DNA of 64,000 nucleotides from Streptomyces adelaidensis. Its GTDB lineage: Bacteria; Actinomycetota; Actinomycetes; Streptomycetales; Streptomycetaceae. The stretch is taken from positions 1 through 64,000 of the forward strand of contig NZ_JAEMUX010000048.1 in assembly GCF_016598475.1 (NCBI RefSeq), read 5' to 3'. Made by a program: the position numbers and the translations under genes. Under the pieces are notes generated by a model. It did not search any database and had not been told where the DNA came from. It saw only the letters and a list, made by a program, of their open reading frames with translations. Below are positions 15,425 to 24,003 of this stretch, piece after piece. Every line of letters starts with the position of its first letter. Position 1 is the stretch's first letter.

Positions 15425-16192
15425 TCAAGCGGCCAAGCCCAGCGCGGCCATCCGCTTCGTGTGCGCCTCGGTGATCCGCGAGAACATCCGCCCCACCTCC
15501 GCCAGATCGAACCCGTCCGCGACCCCGCCCACCAGCATCGTGGACAAGGCGTCCCGGTCGGCGACCACCCGCTGCGACTGCGACAGCGCCTCCCCCATCA
15601 ACCGACGCGCCCACAACGCCAGTCGCCCGCCCACCCGCGGGTCCTCGTCGATCGCGGCCCGCACCTTCTCGACGGCGAACCCGGCGTGCCCGGTGTCGTC
15701 GAGGACGGCGAGCACCAGCCCCCGGGTGTCCGAGTCCAGATGCGCGGCGACCTCCCGATAGAAGTCGCTGGCGATCGAGTCGCCGACGTACGCCTTGACG
15801 AGTCCCTCCAGCCAGTCCGACGGCGCGGTCTGCTTGTGGAAGCCGTCGAGCGCGTCGACGAACGGCTCCATGGCCCGAGTGGGCTCCGCGCCGATCTCGG
15901 TGAGCCGGTTCCGGAGCCTCTCGAAGTGGTGGAACTCGGCCGCCGCCATCTTGGCCAGCTCCGCCTTGTCGACGAGCGTCGGCGCCAGCTTCGCGTCCTC
16001 CGCGAGCCGTTCGAACGCGGCCAGTTCCCCGTACGCCAGCGCTCCGAGCAGATCCACGACCGCAGCACGATACTGCGGGTCGCCGGCGGCCCGGGCCCAG
16101 TCCTGGGCGGCGATCCCGGTGACCTCGGTGGTGTCGGTGGTGTCGGTGGACTCGCTGCCGGTGGGGTTCTCAGGCTTGTCAGACGTGGTCAT
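15425..16192 (-). CDS. Ferritin-like / MiaE-type di-iron domain protein
   Basis: ATG 16192 gives 255 residues. The frame extends to 16501, but the extension is Arg/His-rich and not protein-like. After a Thr/Ser/Glu-rich leader, a helical bundle carries di-iron-type ligands: ALAYGELAAFERL, AAAEFHHFERL (E-x-x-H pattern) and a later VLDDTGHAGFAVEK. This resembles ferritin-like tRNA hydroxylases of the MiaE group, but the substrate is not established. It stands divergently from the DEAD-box helicase gene, an arrangement that recurs in Streptomyces and might reflect a shared RNA theme. No strong ribosome site precedes the ATG. Confidence 0.75.
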   Translation of the reverse strand: MTTSDKPENPTGSESTDTTDTTEVTGIAAQDWARAAGDPQYRAAVVDLLGALAYGELAAFERLAEDAKLAPTLVDKAELAKMAAAEFHHFERLRNRLTEIGAEPTRAMEPFVDALDGFHKQTAPSDWLEGLVKAYVGDSIASDFYREVAAHLDSDTRGLVLAVLDDTGHAGFAVEKVRAAIDEDPRVGGRLALWARRLMGEALSQSQRVVADRDALSTMLVGGVADGFDLAEVGRMFSRITEAHTKRMAALGLAA

Positions 16193-16591
16193 GAAGCGCA
16201 CAATAGCCCGCTCCTCGCAGGGCGGAAGGGCCTGGTCATTCAGTGTGACGACGACTACGTGACCAAATCGGCCATCGCATATGCGCGATTCCGGGGTATG
16301 GTGGTAATGCGCCTGCTGGTACGTCGACGTATCTCGACGGAATCTCGACAGGCCGCACGTATGAGGATGCCCGGTCGGTGGCCCGATCGGCTCCGACCCG
16401 ACAGCCCTCCTTTTCCGTACGGCATCGATGCGTACGGCGTCCGGAGGGGACCCCCTCAGCGGTATGAGCGCTAGAGCGTCGGCAGTGGTCCCGTGCCACA
16501 CGGTCCGCCCGTGAGGCGGCCGACGTCCCAGGCACGGTCCGACACGACCCCCGCGCTCGCCTCACACCGCGTACACAGAAGAGGCAGCACC
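16193..16591. other. Divergent promoter region and leader of the helicase gene
   Basis: No gene is supported here. The left part is relatively A/T-rich for this genome. Near 16270-16290 a partial palindrome (ATCGCATATGCGCGAT) is followed by GTATGGT, which could be a minus-10 element for the helicase. If so, the helicase mRNA would carry a leader of over 250 nt, as is common for cold-regulated DEAD-box genes; this is inference. Confidence 0.35.
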
Positions 16592-18952
16592 CTGACTACG
16601 ACTTTCCGCGATCTCGGCATCTTTCCCGAGACGGCCGAGGCCCTTGAGGCCGTCGGCATCATCAACCCCTTCCCCATCCAGGAGATGACGCTCCCGGTCG
16701 CCCTCTCGGGCTCCGACGTCATCGGCCAGGCCAAGACCGGCACCGGCAAGACGCTCGGCTTCGGCCTCCCGCTCCTCGAGCGCGTCATCGTCCCCGCCGA
16801 CGTCGAGGCCGGCCGCGCCAAGCCCGAGGACCTCGTCGACTCCCCGCAGGCGCTCGTCGTCGTCCCCACCCGCGAGCTCTGCACGCAGGTCACCAACGAC
16901 CTCCAGACCGCCGGCAAGGTGCGCAACGTACGCGTCACCGCGATCTACGGCGGCCGCGCCTACGAGCCCCAGGTCGAGGCCCTCAAGAAGGGCGTCGACG
17001 TCGTCATCGGCACGCCGGGACGACTCCTCGACCTTGCCGGCCAGAAGAAGCTGAACCTCAAGCACGTCAAGTGCCTGGTCCTCGACGAGGCCGACGAGAT
17101 GCTCGACCTGGGCTTCCTGCCCGACGTCGAGAAGATCATCAACATGCTTCCGGCCAGGCGCCAGACCATGCTGTTCTCGGCGACCATGCCGGGCGCGGTC
17201 ATCGGTCTGGCCCGCCGTTACATGTCTCAGCCCACGCACATCCGCGCCACCGCGCCGGACGACCAGGGTGCGACGGTCGCGAACACCTCGCAGCACATCT
17301 ACCGCGCGCACAACATGGACAAGCCCGAGCTGGTAGCGCGCATACTGCAGGCCGACGGCCGGGGACTGGTCATGGTCTTCTGCCGTACGAAGCGCACCGC
17401 CGCCGACCTCGCCGACCAGCTCAAGCAGCGTGGCTTCGCCTCCGGCGCGGTCCACGGCGACCTCGGACAGGGCGCCCGCGAGCAGGCCCTGCGTGCCTTC
17501 CGCAACGGCAAGGTCGACGTCCTCGTCTGCACCGATGTCGCCGCTCGCGGTATCGACGTCGAGGGTGTCACCCACGTCATCAACTACCAGTCCCCCGAGG
17601 ACGAGAAGACGTACCTGCACCGCATCGGCCGTACGGGCCGCGCGGGTGCCAAGGGCATCGCGATCACCCTCGTCGACTGGGACGACATCCCGCGCTGGCA
17701 GCTCATCAACAAGGCGCTGGACCTCGGGTTCAACGACCCGCCGGAGACGTACTCCACGTCCCCGCACCTTTTCGAGGAACTGAGCATCCCCGCGGGCACG
17801 AAGGGTGTCCTGCCGCGCTCCGAGCGCACCCGGGCCGGGCTGGACGCCGAGGAGCTGGAAGACCTCGGCGAGCCGGGCGGCCGCGGCGCCCGCGGTCGTG
17901 GCGGCCGTTCCGCCGCCCCGGCCGCCGAGCGCGAGCGCCCGGCTCGCGCCCCGCGCCAGCGCCGCCGTACGCGCAACGGCACGGCCTCTGAGGGCGGTGC
18001 CCCGGAGGCGAGGGCCGCCGCCACGGCGACCGCGCCCTCGTCGTCCGTGACGACCCCGGTCGTCGACACCGCCGAGTCCGAGCCCCGCACGCCCCGGCGT
18101 CGGCGCCGCACCCGGGCCGGAGCGAACGAAGCGGTCGCGGGTAGGCCGTCGGAGCGGGCGGAGGCCGTGGTCGAAACGGTCGAGGCCACGCCCGCTGCGC
18201 CCGCCGAGCCGGTCGAGGCCGTCGAAGAGGACCCCAAGCCGCGTCGGCGCCGCACGCGCAAGACGGCGGAGGCGGCGATCGAACCCGTCGCCGAGACCGC
18301 CGTCGCCGCGGAGGTCGCGCTCGACACGGCCGAGGCCCCGGCCAAGCCGCGCCGTCGTACCCGTAAGGCTGCGGCGACCGCCGAGGCCGTGGTCGAGGAG
18401 GCCGCTGCCGCTGCTGTCACCGTCGTCGAAGAGGCCGCGCCCAAGGCCCGCCGTCGGACCCGCAAGACCGCGGAGCCCGTCGTGAGCGTGGTCGAGGAGG
18501 CCGCTGCCGCTGCTGTCACCGTCGTCGAAGAGGCCGCGCCCAAGGCCCGTCGCCGGACCCGCAAGACCGCGGAACCCGTCGTGAGCGTGGTCGAAGAGGC
18601 CGTCGCCGTCCCCGTCGTCGAAGAGGCCGCGCCCAAGGCCCGTCGCCGGACCCGCAAGACCGCGGAGCCCGTGGTTGAGGCTCCGGAGGCCGTGACCGCC
18701 GAGTCGGCGGACGAGGCTCCGGCCAAGCCGCGTCGTCGGACGCGCAAGGTCGCGGAGACCGTCGTGGACGCCGCCGAGGCCACTGTCGAGGTCGCCGTCG
18801 ACACGGTCGAGGTCGCGAAGCCGCGTCGCCGGACGCGCAAGGTCGCGGCTGCGGCCGAGGCCGTGGTGCCTGCCCAGCCGACGGAGGAGCAGGCCACGAA
18901 GCCGCGTCGCACGCGTAAGGCTGCGGTTGCCGTGGAGTCCACGGAGGGCTGA
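16592..18952 (+). CDS. DEAD-box RNA helicase with long repetitive basic tail
   Basis: The helicase core spans about residues 1-390: Q motif NPFPIQEM, motif I AKTGTGKT, DEAD, SAT, then the RecA2 motifs ARGID and HRIGRTGR. It should unwind structured RNA, for example in ribosome assembly or cold adaptation. The remaining 400 residues are disordered, with at least eight copies of a (K)PRRRTRK(T/A)AE-type block spaced by acidic Val/Glu/Ala segments, likely an RNA-binding tail. I set the start at CTG 16592, seven bases after GAAGAGG, because homology begins there (LTTTFRDLGIFPETAEA). The only ordinary in-frame start is GTG 16493, which lacks a ribosome site. Confidence 0.9.
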   Translation: MTTTFRDLGIFPETAEALEAVGIINPFPIQEMTLPVALSGSDVIGQAKTGTGKTLGFGLPLLERVIVPADVEAGRAKPEDLVDSPQALVVVPTRELCTQVTNDLQTAGKVRNVRVTAIYGGRAYEPQVEALKKGVDVVIGTPGRLLDLAGQKKLNLKHVKCLVLDEADEMLDLGFLPDVEKIINMLPARRQTMLFSATMPGAVIGLARRYMSQPTHIRATAPDDQGATVANTSQHIYRAHNMDKPELVARILQADGRGLVMVFCRTKRTAADLADQLKQRGFASGAVHGDLGQGAREQALRAFRNGKVDVLVCTDVAARGIDVEGVTHVINYQSPEDEKTYLHRIGRTGRAGAKGIAITLVDWDDIPRWQLINKALDLGFNDPPETYSTSPHLFEELSIPAGTKGVLPRSERTRAGLDAEELEDLGEPGGRGARGRGGRSAAPAAERERPARAPRQRRRTRNGTASEGGAPEARAAATATAPSSSVTTPVVDTAESEPRTPRRRRRTRAGANEAVAGRPSERAEAVVETVEATPAAPAEPVEAVEEDPKPRRRRTRKTAEAAIEPVAETAVAAEVALDTAEAPAKPRRRTRKAAATAEAVVEEAAAAAVTVVEEAAPKARRRTRKTAEPVVSVVEEAAAAAVTVVEEAAPKARRRTRKTAEPVVSVVEEAVAVPVVEEAAPKARRRTRKTAEPVVEAPEAVTAESADEAPAKPRRRTRKVAETVVDAAEATVEVAVDTVEVAKPRRRTRKVAAAAEAVVPAQPTEEQATKPRRTRKAAVAVESTEG
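18391..18670 (+). repeat. 99-bp direct repeats inside the helicase tail
   Basis: A near-identical unit recurs with a 99-bp (33-codon) period, seen for example at 18391 and 18490, plus a shorter third copy from about 18614. Each encodes an acidic Val/Glu stretch followed by KARRRTRKTAEPV. The near identity at DNA level implies recent expansion or conversion. Confidence 0.85.
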
Positions 18953-18960
18953 CCAGTCGC

Positions 18961-19008
18961 AACGCCGAAGGCCCGGTTCCCCTTTGCGGGGGCCGGGCCT
19001 TCGGCGTT
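18961..19008 (+). terminator. Strong hairpin terminator after helicase gene
   Basis: AACGCCGAAGGCCCGG (18961-18976) pairs perfectly with CCGGGCCTTCGGCGTT (18993-19008), and the loop itself contains a CCCC/GGGG pair. It lies 9 bp past the helicase stop codon. Confidence 0.9.
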
Positions 19009-19021
19009 GCCAGGGGCGTTC

Positions 19022-19268
19022 TTCGCCCCCGCCGCCCCTACCCGTCCCATCCCAGGGGCTCCGCCCCGGACCCCGCTCCTCAAACGCCGGAGGGGCTGAA
19101 ATGATCGCGGTCGGAGCTGAATTGGTTACGGTCTGCGCTGCACGGCCCGCCCCAGGCGCCCCCAGCCCGTCCGGCGTTCGAGGACGAGGCGTTCCGGCCG
19201 ACAGCGGGGATCTGGGGGGCGGCAGCCCCCAGGAACGGGATGGGACGGGTAGGGGCGGCGGGGGCGAA
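19022..19268. repeat. Inverted pair of dispersed Streptomyces intergenic repeats (family A)
   Basis: The 32 bp at 19022-19053 are exactly complementary to 19237-19268. The adjoining CTCCTCAAACGCCGGAGG block has an approximate inverted partner near 19165-19185. A third family A copy starts at 41894. The pair fills the helicase-hydrolase gap, which holds no gene. Confidence 0.85.
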
Positions 19269-19290
19269 CCCCTCCGGCTACCCTCCCCCC

Positions 19291-20175
19291 ATGAGCCGTC
19301 CCCCCTCCTTCACCCCACCCCCCGGCGCCCGCGCCCACCGTCTGCGTACCCCTCGTGGGGAGTTCGCCGTGATCGACGCGGGGACGGCGGTGAAGGGGAC
19401 CGTGCTGCTCGTGCCGGGGTTCACCGGGAGCAAGGAGGACTTCATCGCGCTGCACGAGCCGCTGGCGGAGGCGGGTTACCGGTCGGTGGCGGTGGACGGA
19501 CGCGGCCAGTACGAGAGCCCGGGTGCCGAGCGCGACGAGGCACCGTACGCGCAGGCGGAGTTGGCGAAGGACCTCCTCGCCCAGGCTGCGGCGGTGGGCG
19601 ACGGAAGCCCCCTGCACCTCGTCGGCCACTCCCTCGGCGGCCAGATCTCCCGCGCGGCCGTACTGCGGGACGCCACCCCCTTCGCCTCGCTCACCCTCAT
19701 GGCTTCGGGCCCCGCCCAGATCTCGGCCGACCAGCAGCAGCGCGTGAAGCTGTTGCGGGACGCCCTGGCCGTGATGGACATGGAGCAGGTGTGGGACGCC
19801 ATCCAGGCGATGGAGACACCGGAGGAGACCGCCACGGGCGCCCTCGACGAGGGTCTGGACGACCGCTCCGACCTCCGCCGCCGCTGGCTCGCCACCACGC
19901 CGGCCCAGCTCATCGCCACGGGCCGCCAACTCTGCGCGGAACCCGACCGCGTCGCCGAACTCGCCGCCGTGGACCTGCCCAAGCACGTCCTGTCCGGCGA
20001 ACGCGACGACACCTGGCCGATCCCGGTCCTCGACGACATGGCCGTACGACTGCGCGCCCACCGCACCGTGATCCGCGGCGCCGAGCACTCCCCCAACACG
20101 GACCGGCCGAAGGCGACGGCCGACGCCCTCATCGGCTTCTGGGACGGGGTCGGGGCCAGGGTCACCGAGCGCTAG
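19291..20175 (+). CDS. Alpha/beta hydrolase
   Basis: ATG 19291 gives 294 residues; the frame extends back to 19240 through repeat DNA. The protein shows VPGFTGSKEDF at the oxyanion strand, the nucleophile elbow GHSLGGQISRA near residue 114, the acid in SGERDDTWPIP and the histidine in RGAEHSPNTDRP. No signal peptide is present, so it is probably cytoplasmic. Its stop codon overlaps the stop of the convergent NYN-domain gene (TAG over TAG on opposite strands, 20172-20175), so no terminator separates them. Substrate unknown. Confidence 0.85.
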   Translation: MSRPPSFTPPPGARAHRLRTPRGEFAVIDAGTAVKGTVLLVPGFTGSKEDFIALHEPLAEAGYRSVAVDGRGQYESPGAERDEAPYAQAELAKDLLAQAAAVGDGSPLHLVGHSLGGQISRAAVLRDATPFASLTLMASGPAQISADQQQRVKLLRDALAVMDMEQVWDAIQAMETPEETATGALDEGLDDRSDLRRRWLATTPAQLIATGRQLCAEPDRVAELAAVDLPKHVLSGERDDTWPIPVLDDMAVRLRAHRTVIRGAEHSPNTDRPKATADALIGFWDGVGARVTER

Positions 20176-21071
20176 TACTGCGCGCGCAAGTGCTCCCAGA
20201 ACCCGTCCCGCAGCGCCCGTCTCAGATCCGCCTGGCCCCGCAGGGAGTACTGGAGCAGTCCCTCCGCCTCGACGAGGAGGTCCTGGTCGACGGAGCCGGG
20301 GAGGTACGGGTGGCCGTGGAGCAGTTCCTGAAGGGTCTCCCGGCCCCGGGCGGCGAGCCACTTCGCGGCGATCTGTGCGCCGACGAAGCGGACGTCCTCG
20401 CGGCTGGGCCGGGCCCCGCCGGTGGCCTCGTACGTCGCGGCGGCCCGCCGTGACACGTACGGCTTGAAGAAGTCGAGGTCGAAGGTGCGCTGGCTGTCGA
20501 CCTCCCAGAGCAGCGGCTCGGCCTGGTTGCGGCCCTCGGGTGCCTCGATGCCCCACAGGTGGACCCGCGCCCCGTACCCCTGCGCGGCCTCGACCGCCGA
20601 GACGAGGTCCTCGTCGCCGCCGATGAGGGCGGCGTCGCTGATCGCGCGGTGCCGGGCCAGGGACTCCAGGTCGGTGCGGATGAGGGAGTCGACGCCCTTC
20701 TGCTGGTTGTTGGCGTTGAGGTTGCCCAGCCGTACCTTCACGTCGGGCAGTTCGGCGATGGACTGCTGTTCCGCCGTATGGATGCGGCGGCGCGCCCCGT
20801 CGTACCAGTAGACGCGCAGCAGCCGGCTGTCCGCGAAGATCGTGCGCGCCTTGTCGATCAGGGCGTCGATGAGCCCTTCGGCGTCGAGGTCGAAGGACCG
20901 CCGGTCCTCCGTGCCCGCCACGAGCCGTCCCACGGCCGCGTACAGGTACCCGGCATCGACGAAGATCGAATGCGTCGAGGGCGTCTTCGCCACCTCGGCG
21001 AGCATGCGATGGAGCAGTTCGTTCGTACGGTCGATGCGGGCGCCGAGCGCCGTGAGGTCGTCGGTGTTCAT
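20172..21071 (-). CDS. NYN (PIN-like) domain protein, putative RNase
   Basis: 299 residues. The NYN domain covers about residues 35-195. SIFVDAGYLYAAVG supplies the first aspartate, KGVDSLIRTDLESLA the middle aspartates, and ALIGGDEDLVSAVEAA the last metal ligands, so the acidic cluster for a metal-dependent nuclease appears complete. The C-terminal 100 residues are helical and may bind partners or RNA. NYN proteins are generally linked to RNA cleavage or processing, but no target is known for this one. It is divergent from the 50-residue protein gene at 21333. Confidence 0.8.
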   Translation of the reverse strand: MNTDDLTALGARIDRTNELLHRMLAEVAKTPSTHSIFVDAGYLYAAVGRLVAGTEDRRSFDLDAEGLIDALIDKARTIFADSRLLRVYWYDGARRRIHTAEQQSIAELPDVKVRLGNLNANNQQKGVDSLIRTDLESLARHRAISDAALIGGDEDLVSAVEAAQGYGARVHLWGIEAPEGRNQAEPLLWEVDSQRTFDLDFFKPYVSRRAAATYEATGGARPSREDVRFVGAQIAAKWLAARGRETLQELLHGHPYLPGSVDQDLLVEAEGLLQYSLRGQADLRRALRDGFWEHLRAQY

Positions 21072-21187
21072 ATGCAGCCATTGTCCCGGCGGTCACGCTG
21101 CGAACACAACCGGTCCCAATCAGTCTTCCAGTTTCCCGGTAGACACCCTCACGACAGCTTGGCGCACACTCCGCTTACCAGGCAGTA

Positions 21188-21216
21188 ATTAGCTTCTCGA
21201 AAAATTTCCTTAGCGT
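21188..21216 (+). promoter_or_regulatory. A/T-rich candidate promoter before the 50-residue protein gene
   Basis: The stretch from about 21185 to 21240 is unusually A/T-rich for this genome. TAGCGT (21211-21216) could be a minus-10 element with ATTAGC as a weak minus-35. It serves the rightward gene at 21333. Evidence is base composition and weak consensus only. Confidence 0.25.
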
Positions 21217-21332
21217 AGGGAATGTTTGTAACACGCATCCCGTTGGATCCACATGGAGCACGGGCACCGACGACCCGCGTACCACCACCAGTAGTTCTCC
21301 TCAGGAGGATGACCAGACGAAGGGAGAAGCCC

Positions 21333-21485
21333 ATGCGCTTCGAAATTCTGCGACTCGACGATGTCAGCGGCACACCCGTGGACAGCACCGTCGTGGACGC
21401 CGCCTCCGTCAACCGGATCGTGCAGCAGGCCGCCGCCATCGGGCAGCGCCTCTGGATCCGCCCGACCGACGCGACCGCCTCGTAG
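21333..21485 (+). CDS. 50-residue conserved-looking small protein, unknown function
   Basis: ATG 21333 follows GAAGGGAGAAGCC and gives a 50-residue protein (MRFEILRLDDVSGTPVDSTV, then VNRIVQQAAAIGQRLWIRP). An upstream ATG at 21309 abuts AGGAGG with no spacing and is less likely. A beta-strand, helix, beta-strand pattern is suggested, with no signal or membrane segment and no cysteines. It is a monocistronic unit with its own A/T-rich promoter region and strong terminator, which argues that it is real. I do not recognise the family. Confidence 0.65.
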   Translation: MRFEILRLDDVSGTPVDSTVVDAASVNRIVQQAAAIGQRLWIRPTDATAS

Positions 21486-21507
21486 TACCGCGGATCCGTT
21501 CACACTT

Positions 21508-21545
21508 CAGGGCCCCGTACGGCAGCGATGCCGTACGGGGCCCTG
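21508..21545. terminator. Bidirectional hairpin terminator
   Basis: CAGGGCCCCGTACGGC pairs perfectly with GCCGTACGGGGCCCTG around a 6-nt loop, between the small-protein gene and the convergent marC end. Confidence 0.85.
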
Positions 21546-21566
21546 TGTATGGAAGCGGTACGGGGC

Positions 21567-22172
21567 TCAGCCGCCGCGTACGACCTGGGTGACGCCGTTG
21601 ATGATCTGCTGCACGGCGATCGCGGAAAGCATCATGCCCGCGAGCCGGGTCACCAGCACCACCCCGCCGTCCTTGATGACGCGGATGATCAGCAGCGAGT
21701 ACCGCATTGTCACCCACAGCACCACATGGATCGCCAGGATCGCCGCCCATACGGACACCTGGCCGGCCACACCGTCCGCCTTCTGCACCGCCAGGATCAC
21801 GGACACGATCGCACCGGGACCCGCCAGCAACGGCATCCCCAGCGGCACCAGCGCGACGTTCACGTCCTTCGTCTGCTTCGGCTCGTCCGTCTTTCCGGTC
21901 AGCAGATCCAGCGCGATCAACAGAAGCAGCAGCCCGCCCGCGATCATCAGCGCCGGCACGGACACGTGCAGATAGTCCAGGATGTGCTGCCCGAGCAGCC
22001 CGAAGACGGTGATCACACCGCCGGCCACGCAGACGGCCTGGAACGCCATCCGCTTCTGGGTCCGAGCGGGTCGGCCGGCGGTGAGCCCGAGGAAGATCGG
22101 GGTGATCCCCGGGGGATCCATGATCACGAAGAGGGTGAGGAAGAGGGAACCGAAAACGGCTGGATCGAGCAC
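21567..22172 (-). CDS. MarC family integral membrane protein
   Basis: GTG 22172 (VLDPAVFGSLFLTLFVIMDP) gives 201 residues, the normal MarC length; the long frame upstream is shadow sequence. Six hydrophobic helices are visible, with the family features VIMDPPGITPIFL in the first and PLGMPLLAGPGAI in the centre. MarC proteins were once tied to multiple antibiotic resistance, but that was not upheld and the transported substrate is unknown. It is downstream of the PHP phosphoesterase gene on the same strand, 158 bp away. Confidence 0.88.
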   Translation of the reverse strand: MLDPAVFGSLFLTLFVIMDPPGITPIFLGLTAGRPARTQKRMAFQAVCVAGGVITVFGLLGQHILDYLHVSVPALMIAGGLLLLLIALDLLTGKTDEPKQTKDVNVALVPLGMPLLAGPGAIVSVILAVQKADGVAGQVSVWAAILAIHVVLWVTMRYSLLIIRVIKDGGVVLVTRLAGMMLSAIAVQQIINGVTQVVRGG

Positions 22173-22330
22173 AGGGATGCCTTGCGGGAAGAGGAAGGAA
22201 GAACAACAGGGCTGCTCACCACCGTGGCCTGCGGGCGGGTCGGCCGCTGACCACGGTGGGCGCAGGAAGGTAGGCACCGCCGGCAGCGCCGGGTGCCGTA
22301 CGACGAGAGGGCGAGCCGCGAGGGAGCGAG

Positions 22331-23191
22331 CTACCGGGCTCCGCCGGCCCCCGGCACGGGAAACGCTCCGGTGGCCCGGCGCGTGATCTCCCCGTAGACC
22401 TCGGGGTCGGTCGTGTACTCGCCGAGTACGCAGGTCTTGCGGCTGCCGTGGTAGTCCGAGGACCCGGTGGTGAGGAGCCCCAGCTCCTTTGCGAGGCCGC
22501 GCAGCCGTGCCCGGGTCGCCGGGTCGTGGTCCATGTGGTCGACCTCGATACCGTCGAGTCCGGCGGCGGCCAGCTCGGCGATGGCCGACTCCGGTACGGT
22601 CCGGCCGCGCTTGACGGCGGCGGGATGGGCGAAGACAGCGACACCGCCGGCGCCCTTGATCAGCCGGATGGCTTCGAAGGGGTCGCTCTCGTGCTTCTCG
22701 ACGAAGGCACGGCCGCCGTCGGCGAGCCACTGCTCGGTGAAGGCGTCGCTCACGGTCGCTACGACGCCGAGTTCGACGAGGGCGGTGGCCACGTGCGGCC
22801 GGCCCACGGAACCGTCACCGGCGATCCGCGCCACCTGTTCCCAGGTCACCGGCACACCCAGCTCGTTGAGTCGGGCGATCATTCCGCGGGCCCTCGGCAC
22901 GCGGTCGTCCCGGACCAGCTCGCGCTCGGCGAACAGGTCGGGCTCCTCGGAGTCGAACAGGTAGGCCAGCATGTGCATGCTCACGCCGTCCAGCCGGCAC
23001 GACAGCTCGGCACCGGTGACCAGTGTGAGCCCCTCCGGCAGCGCGGCGATCGCCTCGGCGTAACCGCGCGTCGTGTCGTGGTCCGTCAGCGCGACGACGT
23101 CCAGCCCGGCCGCCCCCGCCTTCCGCACCAGCTCGGCGGGGGTGTCCGTACCGTCGGAGGCCGTGGAGTGGCAGTGCAGATCGATACGCAC
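22331..23191 (-). CDS. PHP domain phosphoesterase
   Basis: 286 residues, starting at GTG. The first PHP motif DLHCHSTASDGTDTP is at residues 4-18, ALTDHDTTRGY follows near 36, and further metal ligands appear as FAHPAA and the C-terminal TTGSSDYHG. The set of His and Asp ligands expected for a trinuclear metal site looks complete. The family includes RNase AM (TrpH/YciV), which removes nucleotides from RNA 5' ends or pAp, so a nucleotide or RNA phosphatase role is plausible. Genes on both sides run the same way (marC and the zinc-ribbon protein). Confidence 0.88.
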   Translation of the reverse strand: MRIDLHCHSTASDGTDTPAELVRKAGAAGLDVVALTDHDTTRGYAEAIAALPEGLTLVTGAELSCRLDGVSMHMLAYLFDSEEPDLFAERELVRDDRVPRARGMIARLNELGVPVTWEQVARIAGDGSVGRPHVATALVELGVVATVSDAFTEQWLADGGRAFVEKHESDPFEAIRLIKGAGGVAVFAHPAAVKRGRTVPESAIAELAAAGLDGIEVDHMDHDPATRARLRGLAKELGLLTTGSSDYHGSRKTCVLGEYTTDPEVYGEITRRATGAFPVPGAGGAR

Positions 23192-23274
23192 GACGTGGAC
23201 TCCAGGCGCAGACGAAACGGAAGCGGACGCTCAAGGATAACGCCCTTCCGAAGCTCTCCGGTCACAACCGAAAC

Positions 23275-23303
23275 CGCCGAGTGCCCCCTACAGGCACTCG
23301 GCG
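23275..23303 (-). terminator. Hairpin terminator between zinc-ribbon and PHP genes
   Basis: CGCCGAGTGCC pairs with GGCACTCGGCG around a 7-nt loop, downstream of the 23362-24003 gene on the minus strand. Confidence 0.6.
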
Positions 23304-23361
23304 GAAAGGTCTACCGACACCCGCTGCCGCCGGAACGCCCGGACCTCCGATCCCAGCGCTC

Positions 23362-24003
23362 CTACGGTTCAAGGATCCGGGGCGAGAGCGCCCCGCAGGG
23401 CAGCAACTCCACCTCCGCCCCCGCGTCCCGCAGATCCGTCAGCACCAGCTCGTCGTACATCAGCAGTCCCGTCTGCTCGGGCCAGACGACCGCCCACAGC
23501 CACAGGCCGAGCGCCTCGCCCGCGAAGACCGCGCGGTCGTCCGGCGTGCCGGAGACATGCCACAGCGGCGTCGGCCGTCCCGCGGCGAGCAGCTTCGCCT
23601 GAGGCGGCTTCTCGACACTCAGATACGGACCGGGGTCGGGGCCGTCGATGCCCGCGTACCGCGCACCGAGGCCGACGCCGAGTTCCTCGGCGATGAGCAC
23701 CAGTTCGCCTATGCCGCCGAGCGGGCCCGGTCCGGAGCAGGCCACGGCGGTGGCGCGACCGCCGCTGCGGTCGTCCCCGGCGAAGGCGGCACCCGTGAAG
23801 AGCCAGCCGACCGGGAGCGGCCACGGCATCCACACGGGCACCTTGGCGCGGTGCACGACGACGCTGAGGGCCTCGACGCTGGGCGGGATCACGGGCTGCA
23901 GCGGGTGCACCGTCCCGTGCACGGCGCACTGCCAGGAGTCGGCAAAGAGGCCGGGAGCCCTGACCCGGCCACCACACTTCGGGCAACTGGGTTCGCCCCT
24001 CAT
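23362..24003 (-). CDS. DUF6758-like zinc-ribbon protein, unknown function
   Basis: I use ATG 24003 (213 residues), whose product opens MRGEPSCPKCGGRVRAPG. TTG 24012 lies closer to the GGAGG site and is an alternative. An N-terminal CPKCGG plus a later CAVHG could form a small zinc ribbon. The rest is a soluble alpha/beta domain with many tryptophans and GEALGLWLWAVVWPEQTG near the end, with no catalytic motif that I recognise. The protein is common in Streptomyces next to the PHP gene. Role unknown. Confidence 0.75.
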   Translation of the reverse strand: MRGEPSCPKCGGRVRAPGLFADSWQCAVHGTVHPLQPVIPPSVEALSVVVHRAKVPVWMPWPLPVGWLFTGAAFAGDDRSGGRATAVACSGPGPLGGIGELVLIAEELGVGLGARYAGIDGPDPGPYLSVEKPPQAKLLAAGRPTPLWHVSGTPDDRAVFAGEALGLWLWAVVWPEQTGLLMYDELVLTDLRDAGAEVELLPCGALSPRILEP

